From Bradyrhizobium aeschynomenes (lineage in GTDB: Bacteria; Pseudomonadota; Alphaproteobacteria; Rhizobiales; Xanthobacteraceae), in contig NZ_JABFDM010000003.1 in assembly GCF_013178945.1 (NCBI RefSeq), positions 248,001 to 312,000 on the forward strand: a stretch of DNA of 64,000 nucleotides, given 5' to 3'. The translations under genes and the position numbers were made by a program. Under the pieces are notes generated by a model. It had not been told where the DNA came from and searched no databases. It saw nothing but the letters and a program-made list of their open reading frames with translations. Within the stretch, counting starts at the first letter, position 1. Each line of letters begins with the position of its first letter. Shown in pieces: positions 15,571 through 23,798 of this stretch.

Positions 15571-16889
15571 AGACCGAGTTCACCCTGGCGCAGCTCGCCG
15601 ATCCCGATATCGCGGTCGCCGACAAGATCCTGCGCGCCTGCGTGCATTGCGGCTTCTGCACCGCGACCTGTCCGACCTATGTGCTGCTCGGCGACGAGCT
15701 CGACAGCCCGCGCGGCCGCATCTACCTGATCAAGCAGATGCTGGAGAAGGAGCAGGCGCCGACATCAGACGTGGTCAAGCATATCGACCGCTGCCTGTCG
15801 TGCCTGTCCTGCATGACGACCTGTCCGTCCGGCGTGCACTACATGCATCTGGTCGACCAGGCGCGGGTGCGGATCGAGGAGACCTATCAGCGGCCGCTGA
15901 TGGACCGGCTGCTGCGCGCCGTGCTGGGCTATGTGCTGCCGCGTCCGCGCGAGTTTCGCCTGGCAATGACCTTGGCGCGGTTCGCCCGGCCGTTCAAGGC
16001 GCTGCTGCCGGCGTCCTCGTCGACCACGGGGCCGGCGCCGAGCGTGCTGCGGCGCGTCAGGGCGATGCTGGAGCTCGCGCCCACCAGGCCGCTGCCCGCG
16101 CCGGGGCCCTCCGGCGGCACGGTGTTTCCGGCGCAGGGCGCGCGGCGCGGCCGCGTGGCGCTGCTGCAGGGCTGCGCGCAACAGGCGCTGGCGCCGCGCA
16201 TCAACCAGGCTGCGATCAACGTGCTGACGCGGCACGGCATCGAGGTGGTGCTGGTGAGGGACGAGCAATGCTGCGGCGCGCTCACCCATCACATGGGGCA
16301 GGACGCCGATGCGACGGCGCGGGCGAAGGCCAATGTCGGCGTGTGGACGGCGGAGGCGCAGCGCGGCGGCCTCGACGCCATCCTGGTGACGACGTCGGGC
16401 TGCGGCACCGTCATCAAGGACTACGGCCACATGCTGCGCGAAGACCAGGAATTTGCAGAGCCCGCGGCTGCCGTTTCGGCCATGGCGAAGGACATCAGCG
16501 AGTATCTCGCCACGCTCGACCTGAAGACGGAAGCCGCGCATGACGACGTCGTCGTCGCCTATCACTCCGCATGCTCGCTGCAACATGGCCAGAAAATCAC
16601 GAGCATTCCGAAAGAATTGCTTTCCAAGTCCGGATTCGTGGTGAAAGATATACCGGAGAGTCATTTGTGTTGCGGTTCGGCGGGGACCTACAACATTCTC
16701 CAGCCTGACATCGCGATGAGACTGCGCGATCGCAAGGTCGCCAACATCGCGACCGTCAAGCCGAATGTAATCGCTGCGGGCAATATCGGCTGCATGATGC
16801 AGATTGCCAGCGGTACGACCGTTCCCGTCGTCCACACCGTTGAACTTCTCGACTGGGCGACGGGCGGTCCGCGACCAGGATTGAATTGA
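15567..16889 (+). CDS. glcF: glycolate oxidase iron-sulfur subunit GlcF
   Basis: The 440-residue protein carries two ferredoxin-type cysteine clusters for 4Fe-4S centres, CVHCGFCTATCP (residues about 23-34) and CLSCLSCMTTCPSGV (about 75-89). Two CCG domains follow: QCCGALTHHMG and HLCCGSAGTYN, as in GlcF and heterodisulfide-reductase-like subunits. It passes electrons from the GlcD/GlcE flavins to the membrane quinone pool. It is translationally coupled to glcE by a 4-bp overlap. Confidence 0.94.
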   Translation: MKTEFTLAQLADPDIAVADKILRACVHCGFCTATCPTYVLLGDELDSPRGRIYLIKQMLEKEQAPTSDVVKHIDRCLSCLSCMTTCPSGVHYMHLVDQARVRIEETYQRPLMDRLLRAVLGYVLPRPREFRLAMTLARFARPFKALLPASSSTTGPAPSVLRRVRAMLELAPTRPLPAPGPSGGTVFPAQGARRGRVALLQGCAQQALAPRINQAAINVLTRHGIEVVLVRDEQCCGALTHHMGQDADATARAKANVGVWTAEAQRGGLDAILVTTSGCGTVIKDYGHMLREDQEFAEPAAAVSAMAKDISEYLATLDLKTEAAHDDVVVAYHSACSLQHGQKITSIPKELLSKSGFVVKDIPESHLCCGSAGTYNILQPDIAMRLRDRKVANIATVKPNVIAAGNIGCMMQIASGTTVPVVHTVELLDWATGGPRPGLN

Positions 16890-16962
16890 AGGATGGGCGC
16901 GTGCGGATTGCCGGCCCGTCCCGCCGGATGATGTGAGCGTTCGGCGGCAACAGGAGGTTTCG

Positions 16963-17448
16963 ATGGCGAAGGACAAGAAGTCGAAGAAGGACAAGAAAGA
17001 CAAAAAGGAAAAGAAGCTGATGGCGCAGGCCAAGAAGGCCGCGAAGAAGACCAGCAAGTCATCAGCCAAGAAGGCCGCGAAGAAGGCAGCGAAGAAAGCT
17101 GCGAAAGCTCCCGCGAAGAAGGCGAAGAAGGCCGTGAAGGCGCCGGCCAAGAAGGCCGCCAAGAGCCCGGCCAAGAAGGCTCCCGCCAAGAAGGTGGCCA
17201 AGGCTCCTGCCAAGAAGGCGGCCAAGACTCCTGCCAAGGCTCCCGCCAAGTCCGCGCCGAAGGCTGCTGCGAAGGCGCCGGCCGTGCCGAAGAAGGCCGC
17301 CAAGAAGCGCGCCCCGAAGAAGATGGCGCCGCTGGTCGAGACCCCCGCGACGCACGAGACCGAACCGGCTGCCGAGACCAGCTGGGCGATGCCCAGCGCC
17401 GCGCCGGAAGCTCACGAGGGCGAGGAAGGCACCACCTCCGAGAGCTGA
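16963..17448 (+). CDS. histone H1-like Lys/Ala-rich protein
   Basis: The 161-residue product is dominated by Lys, Ala and Pro, built from repeats of KKAAKK, KAPAKK and similar pentamers over residues 1-120. A short acidic tail with several Glu follows (HETEPAAETS, EAHEGEEGTTSES). This is the layout of bacterial histone H1-like, eukaryote-CTD-like proteins that bind DNA without sequence preference and compact chromatin. AGGAGG sits 5 nt before the ATG. Codon repeats make the length prone to slippage between strains. Function is inferred from composition. Confidence 0.8.
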   Translation: MAKDKKSKKDKKDKKEKKLMAQAKKAAKKTSKSSAKKAAKKAAKKAAKAPAKKAKKAVKAPAKKAAKSPAKKAPAKKVAKAPAKKAAKTPAKAPAKSAPKAAAKAPAVPKKAAKKRAPKKMAPLVETPATHETEPAAETSWAMPSAAPEAHEGEEGTTSES

Positions 17449-17526
17449 CGTCCGCCGCCGACGCCCGCCGGTCTCGGTGCGGCGGGGTGCAAGCGGCGCG
17501 CGAGCCCAGGTCTGTGGCGAGCCCGT

Positions 17527-17620
17527 CATTCGACGCCCCCGTCATTCGACGCCCCCGTCATTCGGCGACCCCAACATTCGACGACCCCCACATTCGACGA
17601 CCCCCACATTCGACGACAGA
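17527..17620 (+). repeat. 16-bp tandem repeat, six units
   Basis: Units begin CATTCGACGCCCCCGT or CATTCGACGACCCCCA and start every 16 bp at 17527, 17543, 17559, 17575, 17591 and 17607. They differ at one to three positions, and the first two are identical. It lies in the 585-bp gap between the H1-like gene and the porin gene. Confidence 0.85.
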
Positions 17621-17652
17621 GGCTGCAGCGGCAACGCTGCGGCCTCTCTTGC
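17618..17652 (+). terminator. hairpin directly after the 16-bp repeats
   Basis: A 13-bp stem with one G-T pair (AGAGGCTGCAGCG / CGCTGCGGCCTCT) and a GCAA loop is followed by CTTGCTT. It could terminate the H1-like transcript 170 bp past its stop. Confidence 0.4.
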
Positions 17653-17886
17653 TTCTGGCCTGTACGCGTAGCCCGGACGTGCCGACTCGCTCGGGCGGGT
17701 CGCACCCCGCAAATCTACGGCCGCGCGAATCCGCGGCGTTCGTCCGATGATCCCTGCAGTGAGTTGTGAGGCGAGCGCGCGGAAAACTCCGTATTTCGTG
17801 CATCTCACAGGGATATTGCCCACGAAAATTTGTTGTTCAAATGCAACAGGCAGCCAACAACCTGCCGTAGAATTGCCTAATCGCCC

Positions 17887-17914
17887 AAAAAGGCGGCAGA
17901 TGCCGCGCTTTTTT
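17887..17914 (+). terminator. intrinsic terminator in the leader region of the porin gene
   Basis: AAAAAGGCGGCA and TGCCGCGCTTTTTT form a GC stem with a T6 tail, ending 119 bp upstream of the porin start. No protein gene precedes it within 430 bp, so it could end a small RNA or act as a leader attenuator. Confidence 0.5.
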
Positions 17915-18033
17915 GCTTCACCTGCGGCGAGACGCTGTCACACATTGCGCTTGTATGACGCAGGTGGTCTTGATTGCGCCCCGGGGGGCCGAACATCGGA
18001 CCGATGCTCGAAATTTGGGTGATGGGGAACGTC

Positions 18034-19029
18034 ATGAAGAAGTTGGCTTTGTTGGCAACGGCGCTGGCAATGATTTCGGGTTCGGCTTCGGCCGCTGACA
18101 TGGCGGTCAAGGCCTACAAGGCCCCGCCGCCGGTGGCGTTCGATCCCTGGGACATCGCGTTCGGCGCCGCGATCATGAACGACTACGTCTTCCGCGGCGT
18201 GACCCAGTCGAACCACAAGCCGTCGGTGGCCGCCTATTTCGAGCCGCGCTACAACGTCAACAAGGACCTGCAGCTCTACATCGGCGTCGCCGGCGAGAGC
18301 ATCTCCTTCGCCAACCGCGCTGCGGCCGAGATCGACATCTACGGCGGTATCCGTCCGACCTTCGGCGCCTTCGCGTTCGACATCGGCGTCTGGGGCTACC
18401 TGTATCCGGGCGGCACCTGCTACTATGGCGGCGGCGCGACGACCGACTTCGCCGGCCGGGCGCTGAGCGCCGAGTGTCAGGCCAACACCCTGACCAACCT
18501 GAACGTGATGAAGAAGGACGTCTCGTTCTTCGAAGTCTACGGCAAGATGAACTATACCTTGAACGACATGTGGACGTTCGGCGTCACCGAGTTCTACTCG
18601 CCGAACTTCCTGAATACCGGCGCCTGGGGCAACTACGCCTCGGTCACCGGCAAGTTCACCGCCCCGAGCACGACCTTCGGCTCCAGCGGCGTCGGCATGT
18701 ACGTGTCGGGTGAATTCGGTCGCCAGTGGTTCGGCACCTCGGACTCGTTCTATGGTGTTCCGGCCTTCCCGAACGGCATCCACTACGCCGACTACAACAC
18801 CTGGAACATCGGCGTCGGCTTCACCTACAAGGTGTTCACGCTGGACCTGCGCTACTCCGACACCGACATGTCGAAGGGCGATTGCAACGCCTTCACCAGC
18901 GACTTCACGGCCAGCGGCACGACCAACGTGACCCCGATCAACCCGGCTGGCCTGGGCTCCAAGTGGTGCGGTGCGACCGGCATTGCCAAGCTCTCGGTCG
19001 ACCTGACGGCGATGAGCAACCTGAAGTAA
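18034..19029 (+). CDS. TorF family putative porin
   Basis: The 331-residue precursor has a signal peptide (MKKLALLATALAMISGSASA) and then a beta-barrel protein of the TorF/Gcw_chp type. Typical signs are AFGAAIMNDYVFRGVTQSN near the mature N-terminus, alternating aromatic strands such as WGYLYPGG and EVYGKMNYTLNDMW, and the late segment WNIGVGFTYKVFTLDLRYSDTD. It is expected in the outer membrane. Substrate unknown. GGGGA lies upstream of the ATG, and a clear terminator follows, so it is monocistronic. Confidence 0.85.
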   Translation: MKKLALLATALAMISGSASAADMAVKAYKAPPPVAFDPWDIAFGAAIMNDYVFRGVTQSNHKPSVAAYFEPRYNVNKDLQLYIGVAGESISFANRAAAEIDIYGGIRPTFGAFAFDIGVWGYLYPGGTCYYGGGATTDFAGRALSAECQANTLTNLNVMKKDVSFFEVYGKMNYTLNDMWTFGVTEFYSPNFLNTGAWGNYASVTGKFTAPSTTFGSSGVGMYVSGEFGRQWFGTSDSFYGVPAFPNGIHYADYNTWNIGVGFTYKVFTLDLRYSDTDMSKGDCNAFTSDFTASGTTNVTPINPAGLGSKWCGATGIAKLSVDLTAMSNLK

Positions 19030-19058
19030 TCGCCGCACGGCGGACCGGACGTTCATGA

Positions 19059-19092
19059 GGGCGGCAGAGCAATCTGCCGCCCTTCTGCTTTT
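19059..19092 (+). terminator. intrinsic terminator of the porin gene
   Basis: Perfect 10-bp arms GGGCGGCAGA / TCTGCCGCCC with a GCAA loop are followed by TTCTGCTTTT, 30 bp past the stop. Confidence 0.82.
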
Positions 19093-19223
19093 GGTGCCCA
19101 CGCTGATGATGCCGAGCCGTTGGACATGGCCGTCGCTGGCCTGTCTGTCAGGATGCCTGCGCAGACGCTCCCGCGCTGGCCACCTGACTTCGGGCCCGTG
19201 CGGGACGCTTTGTCCTGGATCAG

Positions 19224-20984
19224 CTACTCTGCGCTGCCCGCAGGGACATCCGCACCCTGTCCGGTCGACCGCAGCGAGAATCGGTCGCCGTCCCGAACGA
19301 GTTCGACCTTGCGGTCGTGGAAGGCGTGCAGCGTCGAGCGGTGGCCGATCGACACCACCGTGGTCTGCGGCAGCTGCTCGGCGATGACCTGATAGAGCCT
19401 GGCTTCGCCCGGCTCATCCAGCGATGCCGTGGCCTCGTCGAGGAACAGATATTGCGGGGCGTGCAGCAGGGCGCGGGCAATCCCCAGACGCTGCTGCTCG
19501 CCGAGCGAGAGCATCCGGTTCCAATGGCCGTCCTCGTCCAGGCGATCCGCCAGCAGCGGCAGGCCCACCGCGATCAGCGCCTGCTTGATCCGGTCGAGGC
19601 CGAACGCATCCGCGGCCGCGGGATAGACGACGGCTGCCTTGAGCGGGCCGATCGGGAAATAGGGGCGCTGCGGCAGCATCATCAGCGTGGCATGCGCGGG
19701 CACGCTGATCGCGCCGCTGCCGAACGGCCAGACGCCGGCGATGGCGCGGAACAGCGTCGACTTGCCCGCACCGGACGGCCCGGTCAGCAGCGTGCGCTCG
19801 CTGTTCCTGATGCTGAAGCCGTCGGCCGCGATCAGCGGCAGGCCGTTGGGCAGCTTGAGCAGCAGCTGGGCGAGCTCGATGCTGTCTCCCGCATGGCTGA
19901 CGACATCGATCGTCTGCGGCTCGGCCGAGAGCGTCTTGGCACTCTCGATTGCCATCTCGAAGCCGTCGAGGCGGGCGACGGTCGAGCGCCAGTCGGCCAG
20001 GGTGCGGTAGGCGTTGACGAAAAAGGACAGCGCGCGCTGCACGCTCGAGAACGCGGACGCCGTCTGCATCATGCCGCCCAATTGCACCTTCTTGGCGAAA
20101 TAGGCCGGGGCGACGATGACATAGGGAAAGATCGTGGCCACCTGCGCGTAGCCGCTCGTGACCGCCGTCAGCCGCTTGGTGCGGCTCATGATCTGGTAGA
20201 AGTTGGCGACCACGCGGCCATAGCGGCTCGCCAGCAGGGTCTGCTCGGCGCTCTCGCCGCGCAGCACCGCGATCTGCTCGGAGTTCTCGCGGACGCGCAC
20301 CAGGTTGAAGCGGAAATCGGCCTCGAAGCGCTGCTGCTCGAAATAGAGGTTGATCAGCGGTGATCCGATCCAATGCGTCAGCGCGGTTCCGGCGATCGCA
20401 TAGAGCAGAGCGGCCCAGACCAGATAGCCGGGAATGTGGTACTCCATGCCGAACAGCGTGAGGGGCGCCGCTTCCGAGAGGCCCCATAGGATGACCACGA
20501 ACGAGGCCAGGGTTACGACCGAACTGAGAAGATTGACGGTGATGTTGAGCGTCTGCTCGACGAACTGCTTCACGTCCTCGGCAATGCGCTGGTCGGGGTT
20601 GTCAGCCGCGTCGCCCTTGAGCTGCATGCGATAGTGACTGGCGTCGCCGAGCCAGCGGCGCAGATAGGCCTCGGTCATCCACCGCCGCCAGCGAATCTGC
20701 AGCCACTGGTTGAGATAGAGCTGATAGACCGCCAGCACGATGAAGGTCGTCGCGAGCACGACGAAGACGCCGATCTCCCAGATGAAGCTGTCCCAGTTGT
20801 ACTCCTGCAGCGCGTTGTAGAACCTGGCCTGCCATTGGTTCACCAGCACGTCGATTGCGACCAATGCGAGCTCGATGGCGATGACGGCGGCGAGCAGGGT
20901 GCGGCCGGCGACCTTGTCCTCGGAGCGGAAGTAGGGAATGGCGATCCGCCAGACGATGGCGAGGGTCGAGCGCAAATTGTTCAC
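19224..20984 (-). CDS. BclA/YddA-type ABC transporter (SbmA/BacA-like membrane domain fused to ATPase)
   Basis: The 586-residue half-transporter has an N-terminal membrane domain of the SbmA/BacA fold (residues about 1-340, with VNQWQARFYNALQEYNWDSF and YLNQWLQIRWRRWMTEAYL) and a C-terminal ATPase. Walker A is GPSGAGKST, the signature is LSLGEQQRLGIARALL, and Walker B is YLFLDEATASLDEPGEA. In Bradyrhizobium, BclA of this architecture imports peptides such as legume NCR peptides. Related YddA-type proteins handle other substrates, so the role here is open. Transcription is leftward and monocistronic. Confidence 0.88.
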   Translation of the reverse strand: MNNLRSTLAIVWRIAIPYFRSEDKVAGRTLLAAVIAIELALVAIDVLVNQWQARFYNALQEYNWDSFIWEIGVFVVLATTFIVLAVYQLYLNQWLQIRWRRWMTEAYLRRWLGDASHYRMQLKGDAADNPDQRIAEDVKQFVEQTLNITVNLLSSVVTLASFVVILWGLSEAAPLTLFGMEYHIPGYLVWAALLYAIAGTALTHWIGSPLINLYFEQQRFEADFRFNLVRVRENSEQIAVLRGESAEQTLLASRYGRVVANFYQIMSRTKRLTAVTSGYAQVATIFPYVIVAPAYFAKKVQLGGMMQTASAFSSVQRALSFFVNAYRTLADWRSTVARLDGFEMAIESAKTLSAEPQTIDVVSHAGDSIELAQLLLKLPNGLPLIAADGFSIRNSERTLLTGPSGAGKSTLFRAIAGVWPFGSGAISVPAHATLMMLPQRPYFPIGPLKAAVVYPAAADAFGLDRIKQALIAVGLPLLADRLDEDGHWNRMLSLGEQQRLGIARALLHAPQYLFLDEATASLDEPGEARLYQVIAEQLPQTTVVSIGHRSTLHAFHDRKVELVRDGDRFSLRSTGQGADVPAGSAE

Positions 20985-21306
20985 AGAGGGGCTGCTCCTG
21001 AGAAAGGGACTTAACTGGCTGACATGGAAGAAGAATTTCGCAGGCTTGGATGCCTGTCTAGACGAAAGTCGTAAGGTGTCCGGCGACCACCCGCTTGTCC
21101 GTGACCTGCGTCAAACCGTAGCATGTGGTGAGGGAGAGGGATCGCCGACCCCGCCAGATGTCGCGAGAATTTGAGCAGAGTTTGGCATGGCCTGCTTCGT
21201 GTTCTCGCTTTCCGACCTTCTGCCAGGCCTCGAGGCCGTGGCGAACTGAGCTGATCCGCCCCGCCGGATCGGGTCCAACAACAAGAACGTGGGGGGAGAA
21301 GTCGCG
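20985..21306. other. intergenic region upstream of the lactate permease
   Basis: About 320 bp lie between divergent genes. A strong GGGGGGAG ribosome site ends it. No promoter, palindrome or RNA could be assigned with confidence. Confidence 0.4.
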
Positions 21307-22971
21307 ATGTGGAATCAAATCTACGACCCGTTGGGCAGCCCGGCGCTGTCGACGCTCGCCGCCGCCATCCCAGTGGTGACGCTGCTGGTGCTGATCGCCA
21401 GCGGCAAGGTGAAGGCGCATATCGCGGCGATCATCGCCGTCGTGCTGACCAACCTGATCACGATCTTCGTTTTCACCATGCCGGCCAACATGTCGCTGCG
21501 CGCCACCATGCTCGGCGTCATCACCGGCTTCTTCCCGATCGGCTGGATCGTCCTCAACGTCATCTTCCTCTATCAGGTCACGGTCTCGACCGGCCGCTTC
21601 GAGCTCCTGAAGCGGGCGATCGGCGGCGTGACCGAGGACCGCCGGCTGCAGCTGCTGCTGGTTGCGTTCTCCTTCGGCGCCTTTTTCGAGGGCGCATCCG
21701 GCTTCGGCACGCCGGTCGCGATCACCGGCGCGGTGCTGATCGGCCTGGGCTTCTCGCCGCTGGCGGCCTCCGGCCTGTCGCTCATCGCCAACACCGCGCC
21801 GGTCGCCTACGGTGCGCTGGGGACGCCGATCCAGGGCCTCGCCTCGGTCACCGGGCTCGACCCCTATATCCTCGGCGCGATGGTCGGCCGGCAGCTGCCG
21901 GTGTTCTCGCTGATCGTTCCGTTCTGGGTGATCTGGGCGTTCGCGGGCTGGAAGGGCATGAAGGACGTGTGGCCGGCGATCCTGGTCACGGCCGTCTCCT
22001 TCGCGGTGCCGCAATTCCTGATCTCGAACTACATCAATCCGTGGATCGTCGACATCGGCGCCTCGCTGATCTCGATGGGCGCGTTGATCCTGTTCCTGAA
22101 GGTCTGGCAACCCCGCCAGCTGTGGCTGTCGCCGGCGCTGCGCGGCCGTGACGAATCCGCGTCCACCATGGCCGCACAGAAGCCGCTGGACCGCACGCCG
22201 CTGACGCAAAGCGAGCTGTGGGGCGCGCTGCTTCCGTGGATCATCGTCTGCATCATCATGCTGATCTGGGGCAACGGCGCCTTCAAGACCTGGGCGAACG
22301 GCATCTTTTCCTGGAACTATCCGGTGCCCGAGCTCGACAAGTTGATCAACAAGGTTCCGCCGGTGGCCGCGAAGCCGACGCCCGAGGGCGCGGTGTTCTC
22401 GTTCACCTATCTGACCTTCACCGGCACCGGCATGCTGATTGCCGCAATCATCTCCGGCTTCCTGATGGGCGTCGGACCGGGCAGATTGATCGCCGAATAT
22501 GGCCGCACCATCCGCCTCTGCGCGATCTCGCTGATCACGATCTCGGCGATGCTCGCCATCGGCACGCTGACCCGGCTGTCCGGCGTCGACGCGACGCTCG
22601 GTCTCGCCTTCGCCGCGACCGGGGTGCTCTATCCGTTCTTCGGCACCTTGCTCGGTTGGTTGGGCGTGGCGCTGACCGGATCGGACACCGCCTCGAACGT
22701 GCTGTTCGGCAATCTCCAGAAGATCACCTCCGAGCAGCTCGGCCTGTCGCCGGTGCTGATGGCGGCGGCCAACTCTTCCGGCGGCGTGATGGGCAAGATG
22801 ATCGATGCGCAATCGATCGTGGTCGCCTCGACCGCGACCAATTGGTACGGCCACGAGAGCTCGATCCTGCGCTACGTCTTCCTGCACTCGATCGTGCTGG
22901 CCTGTCTGGTCGGCCTGTTCGTCACCCTGCAGGCCTATGTCTACCCATTCACGGCCATGGTGCTGAAGTAG
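21307..22971 (+). CDS. lctP: L-lactate permease (LctP/LldP family)
   Basis: The 554-residue polytopic membrane protein has about 12-14 hydrophobic segments and the family's AFFEGASGFGTPVAITGAV, GLSLIANTAPVAYGALGTPI, LFGNLQKITSEQLGLSPVLM and SSGGVMGKMIDAQSIVVAS. These permeases import L-lactate, and often D-lactate and glycolate, with protons. That would fit the glycolate dehydrogenase genes nearby, although about 4.4 kb separate it from glcF. Start at ATG after a GGGGGGAG ribosome site; an in-frame GTG at 21289 is less likely. Confidence 0.93.
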   Translation: MWNQIYDPLGSPALSTLAAAIPVVTLLVLIASGKVKAHIAAIIAVVLTNLITIFVFTMPANMSLRATMLGVITGFFPIGWIVLNVIFLYQVTVSTGRFELLKRAIGGVTEDRRLQLLLVAFSFGAFFEGASGFGTPVAITGAVLIGLGFSPLAASGLSLIANTAPVAYGALGTPIQGLASVTGLDPYILGAMVGRQLPVFSLIVPFWVIWAFAGWKGMKDVWPAILVTAVSFAVPQFLISNYINPWIVDIGASLISMGALILFLKVWQPRQLWLSPALRGRDESASTMAAQKPLDRTPLTQSELWGALLPWIIVCIIMLIWGNGAFKTWANGIFSWNYPVPELDKLINKVPPVAAKPTPEGAVFSFTYLTFTGTGMLIAAIISGFLMGVGPGRLIAEYGRTIRLCAISLITISAMLAIGTLTRLSGVDATLGLAFAATGVLYPFFGTLLGWLGVALTGSDTASNVLFGNLQKITSEQLGLSPVLMAAANSSGGVMGKMIDAQSIVVASTATNWYGHESSILRYVFLHSIVLACLVGLFVTLQAYVYPFTAMVLK

Positions 22972-22987
22972 CGCCACCGGCTGCGAC

Positions 22988-23030
22988 AAAAACCCCGCGT
23001 CGCCCCTGCGACGCGGGGTTTGCTATGTTT
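22988..23030. terminator. intrinsic terminator after the lactate permease
   Basis: Perfect 13-bp arms (AACCCCGCGTCGC / GCGACGCGGGGTT) with a CCCT loop are flanked by AAAA on the left and TTTGCTATGTTT on the right. It could work in both directions. Confidence 0.8.
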
Positions 23031-23121
23031 GGGTCACAATTGTGCGGGAGCCGTGCTGGCGGCCTTCCAGCCGATCGCCTACAAGGCGGGCCCTGCGCGT
23101 GATGATGTGTCGAGAGGAACG

Positions 23122-23529
23122 ATGCGAGTAGTGAAGCGAGCCGTCGCCGGCGTGGTGGCGACCCTGTTGATGTCCGGCGTGCCGCTTGCCGCAGCCTCGG
23201 CGGAGGAGTTTCCCTTCGGCATGGAAATGACGCTCGATGCGCTGCCGCAGCCGGGCTCGAAGCGGGTGCCGGATCTCGACATCGGCGACAATGGCGAGAC
23301 CGTGCTGGAGCTCTGGTGCAAGGGCGGCAAGGGGCAGTTCTCGGTCGCAGGCAACACCATCGTCTTCATCGCCGGCAAGATCGAGGACCGCAACTGCCCG
23401 CCGGCGCGCGCCCAGGCGGACGACGAGCTGATCGCAGCATTGAGCGCAGTGACCAACTGGAAGCGTCAGGGCGACCTGATCATCTTCGTCGGACCGAAGA
23501 CGCTGCGGTTCCGGCTCAACACCAATTGA
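23122..23529 (+). CDS. exported META-domain-like protein
   Basis: The 135-residue protein starts at an ATG with GAGGAAC upstream and has a signal peptide (VAGVVATLLMSGVPLAAASA). Its mature part shows a small beta fold ending TNWKRQGDLIIFVGPKTLRF, resembling the strand pattern of META/HslJ-type domains in exported proteins. A Cys pair (ELWCKGG and RNCPPA) may form a disulfide. The domain call is tentative. It is the only gene between two transcription-end structures. Confidence 0.62.
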   Translation: MRVVKRAVAGVVATLLMSGVPLAAASAEEFPFGMEMTLDALPQPGSKRVPDLDIGDNGETVLELWCKGGKGQFSVAGNTIVFIAGKIEDRNCPPARAQADDELIAALSAVTNWKRQGDLIIFVGPKTLRFRLNTN

Positions 23530-23596
23530 GACGGGATGGCCGTTTCCAGCGTCCTGGCAAATTGATCATGTAGATCAGGATGGCATCGTGCGCCAC

Positions 23597-23718
23597 CCGG
23601 TCCGGCCTTCGGCCGGCCGGATGACAGGCTGAGGCGGACGATCCAGCACGCCGTGACACCTCGGTTGAACATCTTCTGCCGCGCAGTACTGGATGCTCCG
23701 CTTTCGCGGAGCATGACA
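23597..23718. repeat. two REP-like hairpins in the gap before 23799
   Basis: One hairpin, at 23597-23620, has arms built from CCGG and CCGGCC. The other, at 23693-23714, has perfect 9-bp arms ATGCTCCGC / GCGGAGCAT. Both are followed by the same TGACA. The rest of the 270-bp gap shows nothing else. Confidence 0.5.
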
Positions 23719-23798
23719 GCGGTGGGGCGGCGAAAGCTGCGCCCAAAAACAATCGCGGTTCTAAGGGCGCGCGTTGCTCGACGGCGCGCCCGCTCGGC

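Noticed and set aside
17527..17620. CRISPR-like repeat array
   Set aside because: Units are contiguous 16-mers without spacers, and no cas gene is present.
21190..21215. A sigma54-like TGGCAT...TGCTT upstream of the lactate permease
   Set aside because: The spacing between the GG and GC elements is 8 bp rather than the required 10.
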